The position numbers and the translations under genes were made by a program. Source: Catonia carolina (lineage: Eukaryota; Arthropoda; Insecta; Hemiptera; Achilidae). Taken from it: a DNA stretch of 64,000 nt. Under the pieces are notes generated by a model that saw only the letters and a list, made by a program, of their open reading frames with translations, was not told the DNA's origin and ran no database searches. The stretch is taken from NCBI GenBank assembly GCA_035578175.1, contig JAQMRL010000008.1:11886463-11950462 (forward strand). Reading direction: 5' to 3'. Shown one piece after another: positions 10,421 through 21,562 of this stretch (its first letter is position 1; each line of letters begins with the position of its first letter).

Positions 10421-10867
10421 TGAGTCATTGAAAAGTCCTCTTTTATGCTGTATTGCTGTAACCACAATTTTAATTCATTGAGAAATTTTCGCTACGTCAA
10501 AGTCCTTGTAAATCAAGAAAATCTTAAAAAATGAAGGCGCTGACTGGATGCGAGTGGCTTTTGACTACTGACACTGATTGTTATCTTGTACTGTTTTCTT
10601 TCTGCTTTTAGTCGCTACCTTTCCTGCCGCGCTGGGCGATCGCTAGATCGCGTTTGCTTTTTCCTCGGTCGCTGTTTTGTCCTCGTCGTTATCTCTGGCC
10701 TAATTTTGTTTCGTCCGTTCATTGTCTTGTCACAGTATGTTATCTACCTTTATCTGGACAAGATGATTTTATTTTTCGTTTTGTGAATTAAAATTTTATT
10801 AATGAAATCTACATATATTAATTTTTATAATGTAGTTACTGTCAGTTCGGGCGTATGCCTTATTTAT

Positions 10868-11003
10868 AATTTATGAAAATTCGCATGGAGTGTTGTAGGG
10901 ATAGAGAGGGAGTGTATATTGAAGGTGGCAATAAGTGATTATGTATAAAATTAAAATAAAATTTTTTACAACGTCAGTCTCATTATTCAATAGCCACACC
11001 TCG
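10868..11003 (+). pseudogene. M2 mariner 3' end
   Basis: 3' untranslated part and right terminal repeat of mariner family M2: GGTGGCAATAAGTGATTATG ... AATAGCCACACCTCG, followed by TA. An R2 left end starts directly after it. Confidence 0.75.
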
Positions 11004-11127
11004 TATAGGGAAGGAAAGTATTGTTTTCATGTTGAATTTTAAAAATCGAGTTTTCACCAGATATACACGTTTTCAGGTCCCCTGAACCTGAAAAACATAT
11101 CATTAGTAGTTGGTCTGTGCATGCGCA

Positions 11128-11192
<65 letters not shown>
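11004..11192 (+). repeat. R2 left-end fragment with (TG)n
   Basis: R2 motifs GGAAGGAAAGTATTGTTTTC, CACGTTTTCAGG and TTGGTCTGTG lead into about 30 TG units (11130-11192). The copy stops in the microsatellite, about 125 bp from arrestin exon 3. Confidence 0.85.
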
Positions 11193-11196
<4 letters not shown>

Positions 11197-11319
11197 AGCT
11201 TAGGAAAATTAGGTGTTTACATGTCAAAGAAAGACCAATACTTGATGGAGAATGTAAGAGCCCTAAATTTGTCTAAGGATAACATTATAAGTTATTAATT
11301 AAGTGGTTTTTATTTCTAC

Positions 11320-11469
11320 CTGTAGTGGAGTATTTGGTTCAGATGGAGCACGTTCGTGTTGTGGATATAATTGCGCTAAACACATGATTGCTTCGTTACA
11401 AAATTTCAAGCCCATCACTTCTTCATCTTCTCGGCCATATCGAAACGTTAATGTTACTTGTCCAAATAT
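11320..11469 (-). CDS. Arrestin exon 3 (FRYGRED / finger-loop exon)
   Basis: A 50-codon exon, phase 0 at both ends, with acceptor ttctgttacag and donor GTAGAA. It encodes IFGQVTLTFRYGREDEEVMG, then LKFCNEAIMCLAQLYPQHER and a short tail ending PNTPLQ. FRYGRED-EVMGL is the hallmark finger-loop segment that inserts into the receptor cavity. The RK-IFGQ junction with exon 2 reproduces the insect arrestin consensus. It sits just left of an R2 fragment with a long TG run. Confidence 0.95.
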
Positions 11470-11629
11470 CTGTAACAGAATTTAATTAAAAGAATCAGTA
11501 TATTTCTGTAAAACTGTAATAATAAAATTAATGATACAAAAATAAAATGTACGTTTTCAAAATCATGTATGGCTTCCGTGTGATCTTAAGATAGGCTCAG
11601 TTTATATCTGTTCTTTAATGGTAGAAACT

Positions 11630-12018
11630 GCTCGTAACAGACAGGCGGAGAGTCAAATTATTTACTCTCAATCTAATCGTTGCAGGGCTAAAATAAATAG
11701 TTTTCTTATCACATGGTCAGCTAATTAAATGACTGAATCATTTAAGAACAGAAGAGGTAGAGGTGTAAAAGACACTAATCAGAGTTATCTTCTCTGAAAG
11801 TAATGGATTTCATTATACAGCCAGACCCTGATGGTGAATGAAGTGAAGATTTCATTTGCAGAGTGGAAAATATGTGCTTTTCAGAGGGCCCGGCATGCTG
11901 ATAAGCATACTTTTCTATTCAGTGAGGAAGGCAATGGTAAACCACCTTACTCCTCGTTTTACTTAGTTAAAACCTCTACAGGTTCAAACCAGCTTTTCGG
12001 CTGATGACCTAAACAACA
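11630..12018 (+). repeat. R1 copy with 12-bp imperfect target duplication
   Basis: Full-length R1. The flanks ATGGTAGAAACT (11618-11629) and ATGATAGAAATC (12019-12030) match at 10 of 12 positions. Confidence 0.88.
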
Positions 12019-12046
12019 ATGATAGAAATCCCGGAAAATTTTCCAA

Positions 12047-12395
12047 TAACACATTGGTGGAGTGCTAAATTATTTGTACTCAGTCTGATAATTCAATGGC
12101 TACAAAAAATAGTTCTGTTTCTTATCACATGGTTACCCAATTGTATGACTGAAGCATTTAAGAACAGAAGAGGTAGAGATGTAAAATACTCAGCTAGTTA
12201 ATAGTCGCAGTTATTTCCTCTAAAAGTTATGAATTTCCATAATACAGCCAGATCCTGTCGTGAATGAAATGAAGGTGTCATTTGCAGAGTGAAAAGAAGA
12301 TGCTTTTCAGAGGGCTTGCCATGCTGATAAGCATAGTTTTCAACTCGATAGGGAAGGCAATCGTAAACCACACACTCTTCATTTTATAGATACTG
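12047..12395 (+). repeat. R1 copy, 3' truncated
   Basis: A second R1 follows almost directly in the same orientation. It loses the CAA end after the TTCATTTTATAG position. Confidence 0.8.
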
Positions 12396-12724
12396 AAGTC
12401 ACGAGATTGCCTTTTATATATGTATGGGCTGTAAGGAAGGGAAATGATATTTATTTGCAGTGCTGCCAACCTCAACAGTGAGACACTACTCGTACATTTC
12501 ACTACCATGAAGTTTCTACACATATTTTTAAACTGTGGTTTATTCTGAGAAAATTTTTTCTTTATAAACCATATAGGAAATAAATATGACCTGTAATATT
12601 GCCTATAGCTTAATTAAATGACTAGAAATGTTTGATTTACTGTAATTACGAATAAATTGGGTTCTTTACTATTGCTGTCACCAGCGTTTTCATTAACAGT
12701 CTCTCTAGTATCTACCTAACCGTT

Positions 12725-12985
12725 TTCTTTTTTTTACCAGGGTCAACAAAACTGTTAAGGAATAGCTTCTTCACATCCTTAATTTCCTTCTTTATTTTTT
12801 AAATTGTGGAAAAAGAAACATCACAGTAGTTAGCTGCTCGCTCACGACTTTTGTTAAGAGGCACGGATAGGCATTTTTGTTTAGCTTCAACTACATAACA
12901 TATTATTACATTGCATATTAGATTTCGTTCGACACTGTGAATAGTTCGACCACATTTTCGAGAAACCGACATTTCTGTAACTTTT
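12725..12985 (-). pseudogene. Possible transposase N-terminal fragment
   Basis: The minus strand can be read as SVERNLICNVIICYVVEAKQ and then LNKSRERAANYCDVSFSTI, with a stop soon after. The pattern resembles a helix-turn-helix start of insect DDE transposases. Too short and broken to classify. Confidence 0.3.
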
Positions 12986-13147
12986 AGTTAACCTACAAAA
13001 GGTTCCGCGATATACTGTATATGCTCTAGGTATAGTATAAGTTGTTATGTTTGTCGTACTGAAATTAAAGCACTCGAGCATGCGCACTGATGCTTTTCTC
13101 CTTTACCCCTCGTTGCAAACATGGGCAAACTCATGACTCAAGTGAGT

Positions 13148-13207
13148 ATACTTAGTAAAAACTGTAGAGCTTCAAACCAACCTTTCCACTGGTGATCTAA
13201 ACAACCA
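13148..13207 (+). repeat. R1 fragment (CAA end)
   Basis: Only the last ~60 bp of R1, from TTAGTAAAAACTGTAGAG to GATCTAAACAACC. Confidence 0.7.
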
Positions 13208-13355
13208 GGAATATCATCCAGAAAATCTGCTTAGCTCTGTTAATTTAATAGCCGCTGAAATTTTTAGTTTTTATATTGTGTTACCCAAGTGGGTTCAGGA
13301 TCTGGGTATTATAAATAATAAATAAACTTCCTTTAAGTTATTAGAATATTATTTG

Positions 13356-13763
13356 CTTAGGTCATAAGCTGAGAAAGGCTGGTTTCAACCTGTAGAGGTT
13401 TTAATAAGTAAAACGAGGAGTGAGGTGGTTTACAATTGCCTTCTTCACTGAGTAGAAAAGTACGCTTATAAGCATGCCGGGTTCTCTGAAAAGCACAAAT
13501 TTCCACTCTACAAATGACAACTTCACTTTATTCACCAAAGGGTCTGGCTGTATAATGAAATTCATTACTTTCAGAGGAGATAATTCTGATTAGTGTCTTT
13601 TACAACTCTACCTCTTCTGTTCTTAAATGATTCAATCATTTAATTGGCTGACCATGTGATAAGAAACAGAACTATTTATTTTAGCCCTGCAACGAAACAG
13701 ATTGAGTGTAAATAATTTGACACTCCACCTCTGTTATGGGCAACAAATATTAAAAATGGGCAA
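13356..13763 (-). repeat. R1 copy with perfect 13-bp target duplication
   Basis: Full-length R1 flanked by AGAATATTATTTG at 13343-13355 and 13764-13776. About 24 extra bases (ACAAATATTAAAAATGGGCA) follow the usual GGGCA end before the duplication. Confidence 0.9.
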
Positions 13764-13899
13764 AGAATATTATTTGGCACAATTAACGATTAATAATTGT
13801 AATTAATTCATTATTAAACTTAAGATTTATTTATTGTTAGATTACTAATAAATTAAAATTAGATTCCTTCAATTAAATTAATTACAATACTTAAGATAG

Positions 13900-14075
13900 A
13901 TTCTACTTAGCGGATCTGGCAAGAACATTTTCAATAAAATCGATCACCTGAAAGTAGTAGTGTATTCATGCGATTTTTAACTTTTTGCAATTTTCTCAAA
14001 ATTGGCTCCTATGATTTTTTTTTTAAATCATGTCATTTACTACATATTTTGTACTCGCGACAACTTATGGTTAGC
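13900..14075 (+). repeat. R2 copy, left part (interrupted by L1)
   Basis: Diverged R2 middle: AACATTTTCAATAAAATCG, AAGTAGTAGTGTATTC, AACTTTTTGCAATTTTCTC. It stops at TATGGTTAGC, where L1 is inserted, and resumes at 17651. Confidence 0.75.
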
Positions 14076-17000
14076 TCTTCTTCTTCTTAAAGTTCCATCT
14101 CGTATCGGAGGTTAGATATCATAATGGCTATGGTCACTTTGCTGGCTGCCGCTCTGAATAGTTGCAATGAACTACAGTTGAACCATTCTCTAAGATTCCG
14201 CAGCCAGGATCCTCGGATCCTTCCCTGCATAATAATTCTCAGCAACTCATATTTTTCTCCTCTGGTTATGTGACCCAAATATTCTAGTTTTCCTGTTTTT
14301 ATACTTTTCATAACTTCCAACTCCTTATTTAAACATCGGAGCACCTCAACATTGGTAACCTTTTGGACCCACTGAATTTTCAATATTCTCCTGTAACACC
14401 ACATTTCGAACGCTTCTATCTTCTTTATGTGTTGTTTCTTCAATGTCCAAGCTTCCATTCCATATAATACGATAGAAAATACATAACATCTTAGAGCCCT
14501 CAATCTGAGAGGCAACTGAAGGTCTTTGTTTGTTAGCATTGTCTTCAATTTTATGAATGCTTGCCTTGCAGTTTCAATTCGTACTTTAATTTCTTTACTT
14601 TGGTCATTCTTGCCATCAACCCAGGTTCCCAGATATTTGCATGTCTCTACTTTTTCTATTTGGGTTTGCTCTATTGTTAATGTTTCATTTCCATGTTCTG
14701 CTTTCGAGACAATCATAAATTTAGTCTTTTTCTCATTTATTCTAAGTCCATATCCAATGCAATGATCGTTAATTCTATTCACCAACTCTTGCAGCGATTC
14801 CAGGGTGTCTGCCATCACAACGGTGTCATCAGCGAATCTTATATTATTTACTATCCTTCCACCCACAGAGATTCCATCACTCAGTTCTGTTATGGCTTCT
14901 TGAAATATAGCTTCACTATACATGTTGAACAGTAGTGGCGACAAAACACAACCCTGTCTTACTCCTCTCTTTACATCAATATTCTCGGACTTTTGTTCTT
15001 CGACCTTTATATTGGCCTTTTGATTCCAATACAGATTGATGATGATTTGCAAATCTCGTCTGTCTATATTTTTGTTTTTCAATAATTCTATTAGTTTTTC
15101 ATGTCGGACCCTGTCAAATGCTTTTTCAAAATCAATGAAACAGGCATATATATCGATGTTCATATCTAAGCATCTTTGAGAAAGGACATTAAAAGCAAAC
15201 AATGCCTCTCTTGTTCCCAGTCCTCTGCGGAACCCAAATTGAGTATCGTCCATATCATCTTCTAGTTTTCTATATAATCTTCCATGAAATATTTCCTTCA
15301 GAAATATTTTAAGGGTATGGCTTATTAGTGATATTGTCCTATAGTCTGAACAATCTTTGGCATATATTGTCTTTGGTATTGCTACAAAGGTAGACACCAG
15401 CCATTCCTGTGGTATTTATCCGGTTTTATAGACTTCATTAAACAGATCCAGCAGTATATGTAGAGTTTCATCATCCAGGCATTTCAATAATTCCGCAGGT
15501 ATTTCGTCTGGACCTACAGCTTTTCCGTTTTTTGCATTTCGTATTGCCTGTTTGATTTCCTCCATCATGATCTCCGGTCCCGTTTCACTGTCAATTTCTT
15601 CCGGTTCTTGACGATTATCCTCAAACAGTTCTGTTATGTATTTCTTCCACTTATTCAATTTCTCTTTGACTTCTATAATAATTTTTCCATTATTGTCTTT
15701 AAGAAGACCATCTTTCCTTTTTCTCTGTGTATTTGTCATTTCCTTTATTTTCTTATGCATGTTGAAGCTATCATACTTTTTAGCATATTCCTCTATTTCA
15801 CTGCACTGATTTGTAAGCCAGGTGGATTTTGCCTCTTTTATTTTCTCTCTTATCAATCTCTGTGTTTCCTTGTATTCTGCCTTATTCCTGCCTTTATACT
15901 TCCTTCTTTCCCCCATTAGCTCTAGGATCTCTGAAGTCATCCATCTCTGTTTTTTTCTTATTTGTGTCTGCAATATCTTCTTGCCTGTCTCTACCAAGGT
16001 CTTCTGTATAATGATCCATTTGTCATCAACATCTGTCGCCTTCATCACATCTTGTTTTCTTTCCTTTAAGTTACCATTTATTTCTTTTTCCAAACTCTGG
16101 CGTATAGGTTCTTCTTTTATCCTTGAGACATCGAACCGTGGTATATTTGATTGTTTTCGAATCTTCTTCAATTTTATCTGCATAACACTTACTAATGGAT
16201 TATGATCTGAATTTATGTCAGCTCCGGGGTATGTTCTCACAGACTTTATCATGTTTTTATATCTGGATTTTATTAAAATGTAGTCTATCTGATTTCTAAC
16301 AATGTGATCCTCTGCATCCGCAGGTGATTTCCAAGTATAAAGTCTTCTGTTAGGCAATTTAAATATTGTATTCATTACTACCAGCTCCTCACTTTGGCAG
16401 AATTCGACAAGTCTGCCCCCCCTCTCATTTCTTTCTCCCAAGCCAAACTCCCCCACACATCCATCCACTTTTCCCCTTCCAATTTTGGCGTTGAAATCAC
16501 CCATTACCAACAATATGTCATCTTGTTTTGTGGATCTTATAATTTCGTTCAATTGCATATAGAACCTTTCTATCTCTGTCTCATCTTTGTCGGCAGTAGG
16601 TGCGTATATTTGGACAACGTTTATCTTTTTAGAGAATGTCTGTAGCTGGATCATCATTTATCTCTCCGAGTAGGGGGTAAAACCAACAACCGATTTATTT
16701 GTCTCTTGGTCCACAAGTATGGCAACTCCATATCGATGTCTTGGATCATTGTTACCAACATAATACATCATGCCATTGTTTGTGGCTAGTTTTCCTGAAT
16801 CCGGCCATTGAACATCGCTGATACCGAGTATATTTATCTTAAGGCGATCCATTTCAGCTATTAGGTTATCTAGCTTACCCGGTTGATATAAACTCTTCAC
16901 GTTCCATGTGGCCAGTCTTAGGGTTCGTCCTTTTTCTATTTTTTCTAAACCAATGGTTTTCCTGGTTCCTTTCTGCTTATGAGGATTTCGCTTGCTGACG

Positions 17001-17650
17001 ACCTGAGAGGCCTCATATTCTTCAAGTGTACCTCCCCTGCCGGATCTTGGTTTCCGACTCCCATGATCAGTAAGGTATCTATGAGATTTTGTAAATGCCA
17101 TTTTGATTTTCTAGGAATGTCATTTGAGACCTTTAATACGGTGGTTTTCCGTTCCCTTCCGTATCCTTATGCCTTTGACCACTTCATTGGTTCATATGCC
17201 TTCAGGGCCAATTTCTTAACCCTAGGACAAAAGGGTGCCCTACCATTTACCAACTCATATGCCCTAAGCCGTTGGTCAGTAAATGGAAGATTGCTTATAC
17301 CGGCAATCAATCGGTGTTCGCATACAGACACATGCAATGGTGACTTTATACTAACCCTAAAATCTGGGCTGCCACTTCCGCCATTCAAGCCGTTCTGGAG
17401 ACACTCTCCTTCGCCATGTCTGCCGTTGTGGTCTTCACCCGTATCCCTGGGCAGGGGTCCGTGTTATACCCCACAGAACTGGGTCCCTACCTGAACTTGG
17501 CCACCTATTCACTCCGGCCTACCTGAGTGAGAGGTGCCCACCCCCGCGACTTGGACGCGCCAGGTAAGAATTCCTCATGTGGGTATCAGAGAAGGGAGCT
17601 CTGATTCCCCATGAGGCGGGTTAATGAGCATGTTTGGTCCATGCCCAAAG
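14076..17650 (-). mobile_element. L1: full-length APE-type non-LTR retrotransposon
   Basis: 3575 bp flanked by a perfect 10-bp target duplication TATGGTTAGC (14066-14075, 17651-17660). The host R2 continues on both sides, so both ends are defined. The 5'UTR is about 550 nt and GC-richer than the surroundings. One long frame follows, and the 3' tail is a short (GAA)n directly after the stop codon. That 3' structure and the protein resemble RTE-type LINEs, but the clade needs a tree. Confidence 0.9.
14087..17101 (-). pseudogene. L1 endonuclease-reverse transcriptase, two in-frame stops
   Basis: One frame of 1005 codons broken only by TAA at 16658-16660 and 15416-15418. In order it encodes a basic N-terminus; an apurinic endonuclease domain (LRLATWNVKSLYQPGKL, VMGDFNAKIG, SDHNPLVS); a Lys/Glu-rich linker; reverse transcriptase (NGKAVGPDEIPAELL, QFGFRRGLGTREAL, FIDFEKAFDRV, RGVRQGCVLSPLLFNMY, FADDTVVM catalytic box, KYLGTWV); and a C-terminal segment with LEYLGHITRG and SWLRNLREWF. 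The enzyme nicks target DNA and copies its own RNA there. The catalytic residues are present but the nonsense codons make this copy non-autonomous. It is antisense to nothing coding; it lies in arrestin intron 2 in the gene's orientation. Confidence 0.9.
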
Positions 17651-18375
17651 TATGGTTAGCACTCTGGTGAAATTCTGGGTGGGAACTGTGCTTTCGTGGA
17701 AACAATGTTTTTTTTTTAAACTCTGCAGCCTTTATGCATTTTAGAGTAAAAGTCTGCCCATAACAAACAGGTGGAGTGTCAAATTATTTACTCTCAATCT
17801 GTTCGTTGCAGGGCTAAAATAAATAGTTCTGTTTCTTATCACATGGTCAGCCAATTAAATGACTGAATCATTTAAGAACAGAAGAGGTAGAGGTGTAAAA
17901 GACACTAAACAGAGTTATCTCCTCTGAAAGTAATGAATTTCATTATACAGCCAGACCCTGTGGTGAATGAAGTAAAGGTGTCATTTGCAGAGTGGTAAAT
18001 ATGTGCTCTTTTCAGAAGGCCCGGCATGCTGATAAGCGTACTTTTCCACTCAGTGAGGAAGGCACTGGTAAACCACTCGCTCCTCGTGTTACTCAGTAAA
18101 ACCGCTAAAAGTTCAAACCAGCCTTTCGGCTGATAACCTAAACAACAACAGAGTAAAAGTGTACGTATATTATTATAATCAAAGTTATAGGAAATTAAAA
18201 AATTTACAACTTTTATTATCAAGCATTATCTTCTGTAGAGCCTAGTTTAGCGTATACTAATGATTTCCTGTATTTTTAAGTTGTACTGAGGTTGATTCTC
18301 ATTTCGTGTCATTCACTCATCATTAAAATGAGGTTATGTTTTTCATTTTCCATTATATATTATATTGTTTTTGTT
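17651..18375 (+). repeat. R2 copy, right part (nested R1)
   Basis: Resumes the R2 begun at 13900 with GGTGAAATTCTGGG and TTTATGCATTTTAGAG. It is split again at 17754-18149 by R1 and continues to ATTCACTCATCATTAAAAT. Confidence 0.75.
17754..18149 (+). repeat. R1 copy with perfect 11-bp target duplication
   Basis: Full-length R1 inserted in R2; AGAGTAAAAGT occurs at 17743-17753 and 18150-18160. The R1 frame has an in-frame stop here. Confidence 0.92.
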
Positions 18376-18397
18376 TTTTAATTTATTTATGTGACTC

Positions 18398-19240
18398 ACC
18401 GGGTTGGTCTAGAGCAGTGGTTCCCAACCACTGCGTACAAGAATTTTTTTCTTGATAGTAGTGATACATTGTGTGATTCTTATATGTATTTCAGGTGTTA
18501 TATCTGACGACATGTCCTTTACTCCTCCTGGAGTCTCCAGGGCGCAAAAAAAGCTTTTATGGGGCATCGCCCCTTTGTGAAGGATGACTTACACCTATCG
18601 CCCCCTTCTCTTAGCATATACCTAATTTAATTTAAAGTAATGTGTTGATAAATAATAAAGTATGTTATTCTGTAAAAAAGATTTATTATTGTTCACAACA
18701 AATAATCAACCAAAGCAGTTGTGTCTAGAATTCTTTATCTCATGTGTAGGAGCTCGACCATAAAAAATGTCAACAAAGAGTTTAGTTTATTTGTTTGTAA
18801 AAAAAAACATGTATGCGCGGCAGTAAAGATTCTACCCTGTAGTACAGTTTTATTTTTCTGTCTTTGAATACTCATCGCCCCCCACAAATTTATCGCCCCC
18901 CTGCGAACCCAAATCGCCCACCAGGGGGCGATCGCCCCCAGGTTGGGAACCACTGGTCTAGAGGTAAAGTCGTCGCCAAAATCAGCTGTTTCTGGTTCAA
19001 ATCCTAGTAAAAGTAGTTACTTTTATACGGAGTTGAATACTAGACAATGGTTACCGGTGTACTTTGATGGTTGGGGTTCAATTAACCATACTATCTCAGG
19101 TATTGTCGGCCTGAGTCTGTACAAGACAACACCTCATTTACACGTCATACATATCATCCTCATCTCATTGGGTCATGGGGTTGCTAATTGTTCTGAATTG
19201 AACAGATTGCAACGTACACATACTAGGAATTAAAAAAAAA
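18398..19240 (+). repeat. tS3 tRNA-derived SINE, split by a hAT MITE
   Basis: Head CACCGGGTTGGTCTAGAG and, after the insertion, GTAAAGTCGTCGCC and B-box GGTTCAAATCC. The ~200-bp body includes CCGGTGTACTTTGATGGTTG and GGGTCATGGGGTTGC, with an A tail at about 19231. It lacks the CAGCTG hairpin present in 43137 and 44465. Confidence 0.88.
18415..18955. mobile_element. Non-autonomous hAT element, 8-bp target duplication
   Basis: 541 bp with inverted ends CAGTGGTTCCCAACC / GGTTGGGAACCACTG, the classic hAT terminus. It is flanked by GTCTAGAG at 18407-18414 and 18956-18963. The inside is rich in ATCGCCCCC-type motifs and has no transposase. The uninterrupted site is seen in the tS3 copy at 43137. 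Confidence 0.93.
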
Positions 19241-19412
19241 ATTATTTATTTAACGTCGCATCGACTACAACGGTCATTAGCGACGACGTTGAGGTGTAAC
19301 TTTTGTACAATGGAGGATAAAATGATTTTTTATAACATATGAAAATATGCTGTGCCTGAGTGGGATTCGAACCCAGGACTGCATAATGAGAGGCGAGCAC
19401 GATACCAACTGA
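19220..19412 (-). repeat. tS2 SINE, cut at its head by MITE-2
   Basis: T-rich tail, TTTAACGTCGCATCGACTAC, GGTCATTAGCGACGACGTTG and B-box complement TGGGATTCGAACCCA. The first tRNA-like bases are missing where MITE-2 begins. Confidence 0.85.
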
Positions 19413-19415
19413 AGT

Positions 19416-19752
19416 CCAGCCTCTCTAAGTTTACTCCTAATGTAAACAAATAATGACGTCACTGAGCGTGCGCATTAAATCAAAATGTGTACATGCTGAT
19501 TAAAAAGTAACAACAAAATACTTTTAAAAGTATTTAAATACAATACTTTTAAAAGTATTTTTACAAATAAAGTTGTTAGGCCTACATCATATCATGACCG
19601 ATGTTTTTAGTACTATAAGTACTTATAATTTAAAAAAATAGTTAACTTAATAGGAATACGACATCCGTAAAGTCGCAGACTCTAGCGTGCACCCTGTAGT
19701 AGGTGGCTTTTGTTTGTTGACAGTAGGAGCAAACTAACAACGGCTCAACTGT
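19416..19752. mobile_element. MITE-2 copy A with CRE and NRF1-like motifs
   Basis: Inverted ends of about 40 bp (AGTTTGCTCCTA on both arms, here AGTTTACTCCTA on the left). A palindromic core has AATACTTTTAAAAGTATTT twice. A perfect TGACGTCA lies at 19454-19461 with GTGCGCATTA just after. Other copies are at 32444 and 58942. No coding. Confidence 0.85.
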
Positions 19753-19937
19753 ACATTGTTTTACATTGATTACTTATGATTAAACATAGATTATAATGTT
19801 TTATTATGTATATTGACGAGAGAAAGTTATGTTAATGTTTCATACCTGATTTTTCTGATAACTTTGTAGTCATAACTAGTATTTTAAATATAAAATTTCA
19901 TTTTGTAAAAAAGCAATGTCAGTGAAGTAAAGTGTAC

Positions 19938-20010
19938 TTCACCCGCCACGAATATTTTTATCAAAATCGGTCGACAGGAAGTAGTAGTTTATTCGTGTAA
20001 TTTATGTAAT
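19938..20010 (+). repeat. R2 short fragment
   Basis: CCCGCCACGAATATTTTTAT and AAATCGGTCGACAGGAAGTA match the R2 middle; the same variant occurs in the R2 at 20438. Confidence 0.7.
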
Positions 20011-20437
20011 TTATGTAGTTATGTAGTTTATGGTGTGCTAATCTACGATAAACGATTTTTACGTTTTTTTTTCGTTTGTTACTTTTTCTCCCATTCGTAC
20101 AAAATAAATATTGTAACATATTCGCAGTGATATTTATAGAATTTCGAATTACATAGTTAAATGTATTTTCGAATTAATAATGGAATGAAAAAGGTTATTT
20201 ATAGAAGTTTGGTACGTTTTATTATTCCTCGATCGGGGAATTTTGGTAAATAAACTTCTGTTTTTAAATTACTTTGACAGGTAATCAATTCGTATTGTCA
20301 AATTCGGAAACGTTTCGTTGTTTCTTTTTTACTCTGATTTGTTTGAATCGAAACTTTTACCAAAATATTTATTCCATTGTAAATTTTTTTTTTTTAGATC
20401 CTTTGGGTAGAGAAACAGGTGTTACAAAAATTATTAT

Positions 20438-21362
20438 TACGTTCTCTTGCCTGTATGAATATATAGGAAGGAAAGTATTGTTTTCGTGTCGATTTTTCAA
20501 AATCGAGTGTTCACCGTATATACGTTATTAGACCCCCTGAACCCCAAAAACGTGTTTTTAGCGATTGGTCTGTGTGCTTGCGTGCGTGCGTGAACAAAAC
20601 ATCTAAAAAACGGAACATTGTACGAAGTTGATACTTAAACTTTTAGTTAACTCTAGAGGACCCGCCACGAATATTTTTATCAAAATCGGTCGACAGGAAG
20701 TAGTAGTTTATTCGTGTAATTTCTTACTTTTTTGCGATTTTCTTAAAAACTGGTCCTACGATTTTTTTAAAAAATCGCCTCATTTACTTAATTTTTTGTG
20801 CTCTACAAGATAAGGTAGGCGCCATGTTTGCTGAAATTCTTGGTGAGGCTGTTTTCACGTAAAAAAACTTTTATTTTAAGATTGCGACTTTAATATGCAT
20901 TTTACCGCAAAAATGTATATAATTAAAGTTGTTGAGAATTTAAAATCCTACAACCTTTATTTCAAACATTTCTTTGTATGGCGGTAATTAGCGATTTTCT
21001 GTTTTTTTTTCTCTCGAAAACGTGTGAAAAATCGAATTTTTAAAGATTTCGGCCTTAGTATGCATTTTACGACAAAAGTGTATATAATAAAATTTATAGG
21101 AAATTAAAAGATCTACTACTTTAATTTGGAGCATTTTTCTCTACAGAGCCTAGTTTAGCGTTATAGAGTGATTTTCCGTATTTTTAAATTAAACCGAGGT
21201 CGATTTTCATTTTGCGTCTTTTACTCATGATTAAAATTAGGTTTTGTTTATTGAGGTTAGTTTTGTATTTATTTCTAATGTTTTATTACTAATGTTAGGT
21301 TATATTGTTTATTATTCGCATTGGCAAGAGAACGTCTTATGTGTTTCACACCAAATTTTTTC
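20438..21362 (+). repeat. R2 copy, near full length
   Basis: From TTCTCTTGCCTGTATGAATA to TTGGCAAGAGAACGTC and TTTCACACCAAATTTT. The TG run is reduced to GTGTGCTTGCGTGCGTGCG. Confidence 0.88.
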
Positions 21363-21448
21363 CGAAAGTAATGAATTTCATTATATAGCTAGACATTGTA
21401 GTGAACGAAGTGAAGATGTCATTTGCAAGGTGGAAAGTAGATTCTTAT
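21361..21448 (+). repeat. R1 internal fragment
   Basis: GAAAGTAATGAATTTCATTA through GTCATTTGCAAGGTGG only. It is joined directly to the R2 right end. Confidence 0.7.
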
Positions 21449-21562
21449 CTTGACTTCCGGTTTTGGTTACTTTTGATCGGAACCGGAACTTAAAACCCAA
21501 TTCAGGCCCACCAACTTTTCGTGTAGATTATGAATCCGAAAACCGTTTATTGTTTTCTCATG
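21448..21562 (+). repeat. Repeat M fragment
   Basis: TTGACTTCCGG, CCCAATTCAGGCCCAC and GTGTAGATTATGAATCCG as in 9110-9670. Confidence 0.6.

Noticed and set aside
11130..11192. CRISPR-like or minisatellite array
   Set aside because: Plain dinucleotide repeat without spacers.
11110..11298. Open frames made of CVCVCV or THTHTH repeats (also 26544, 41448, 50617, 61253)
   Set aside because: Translations of TG/CA microsatellites inside R2 copies.
15608..16205. Hydrophobic plus-strand frames opposite L1
   Set aside because: Complement of the Lys/Glu-rich LINE linker; typical antisense artefact.
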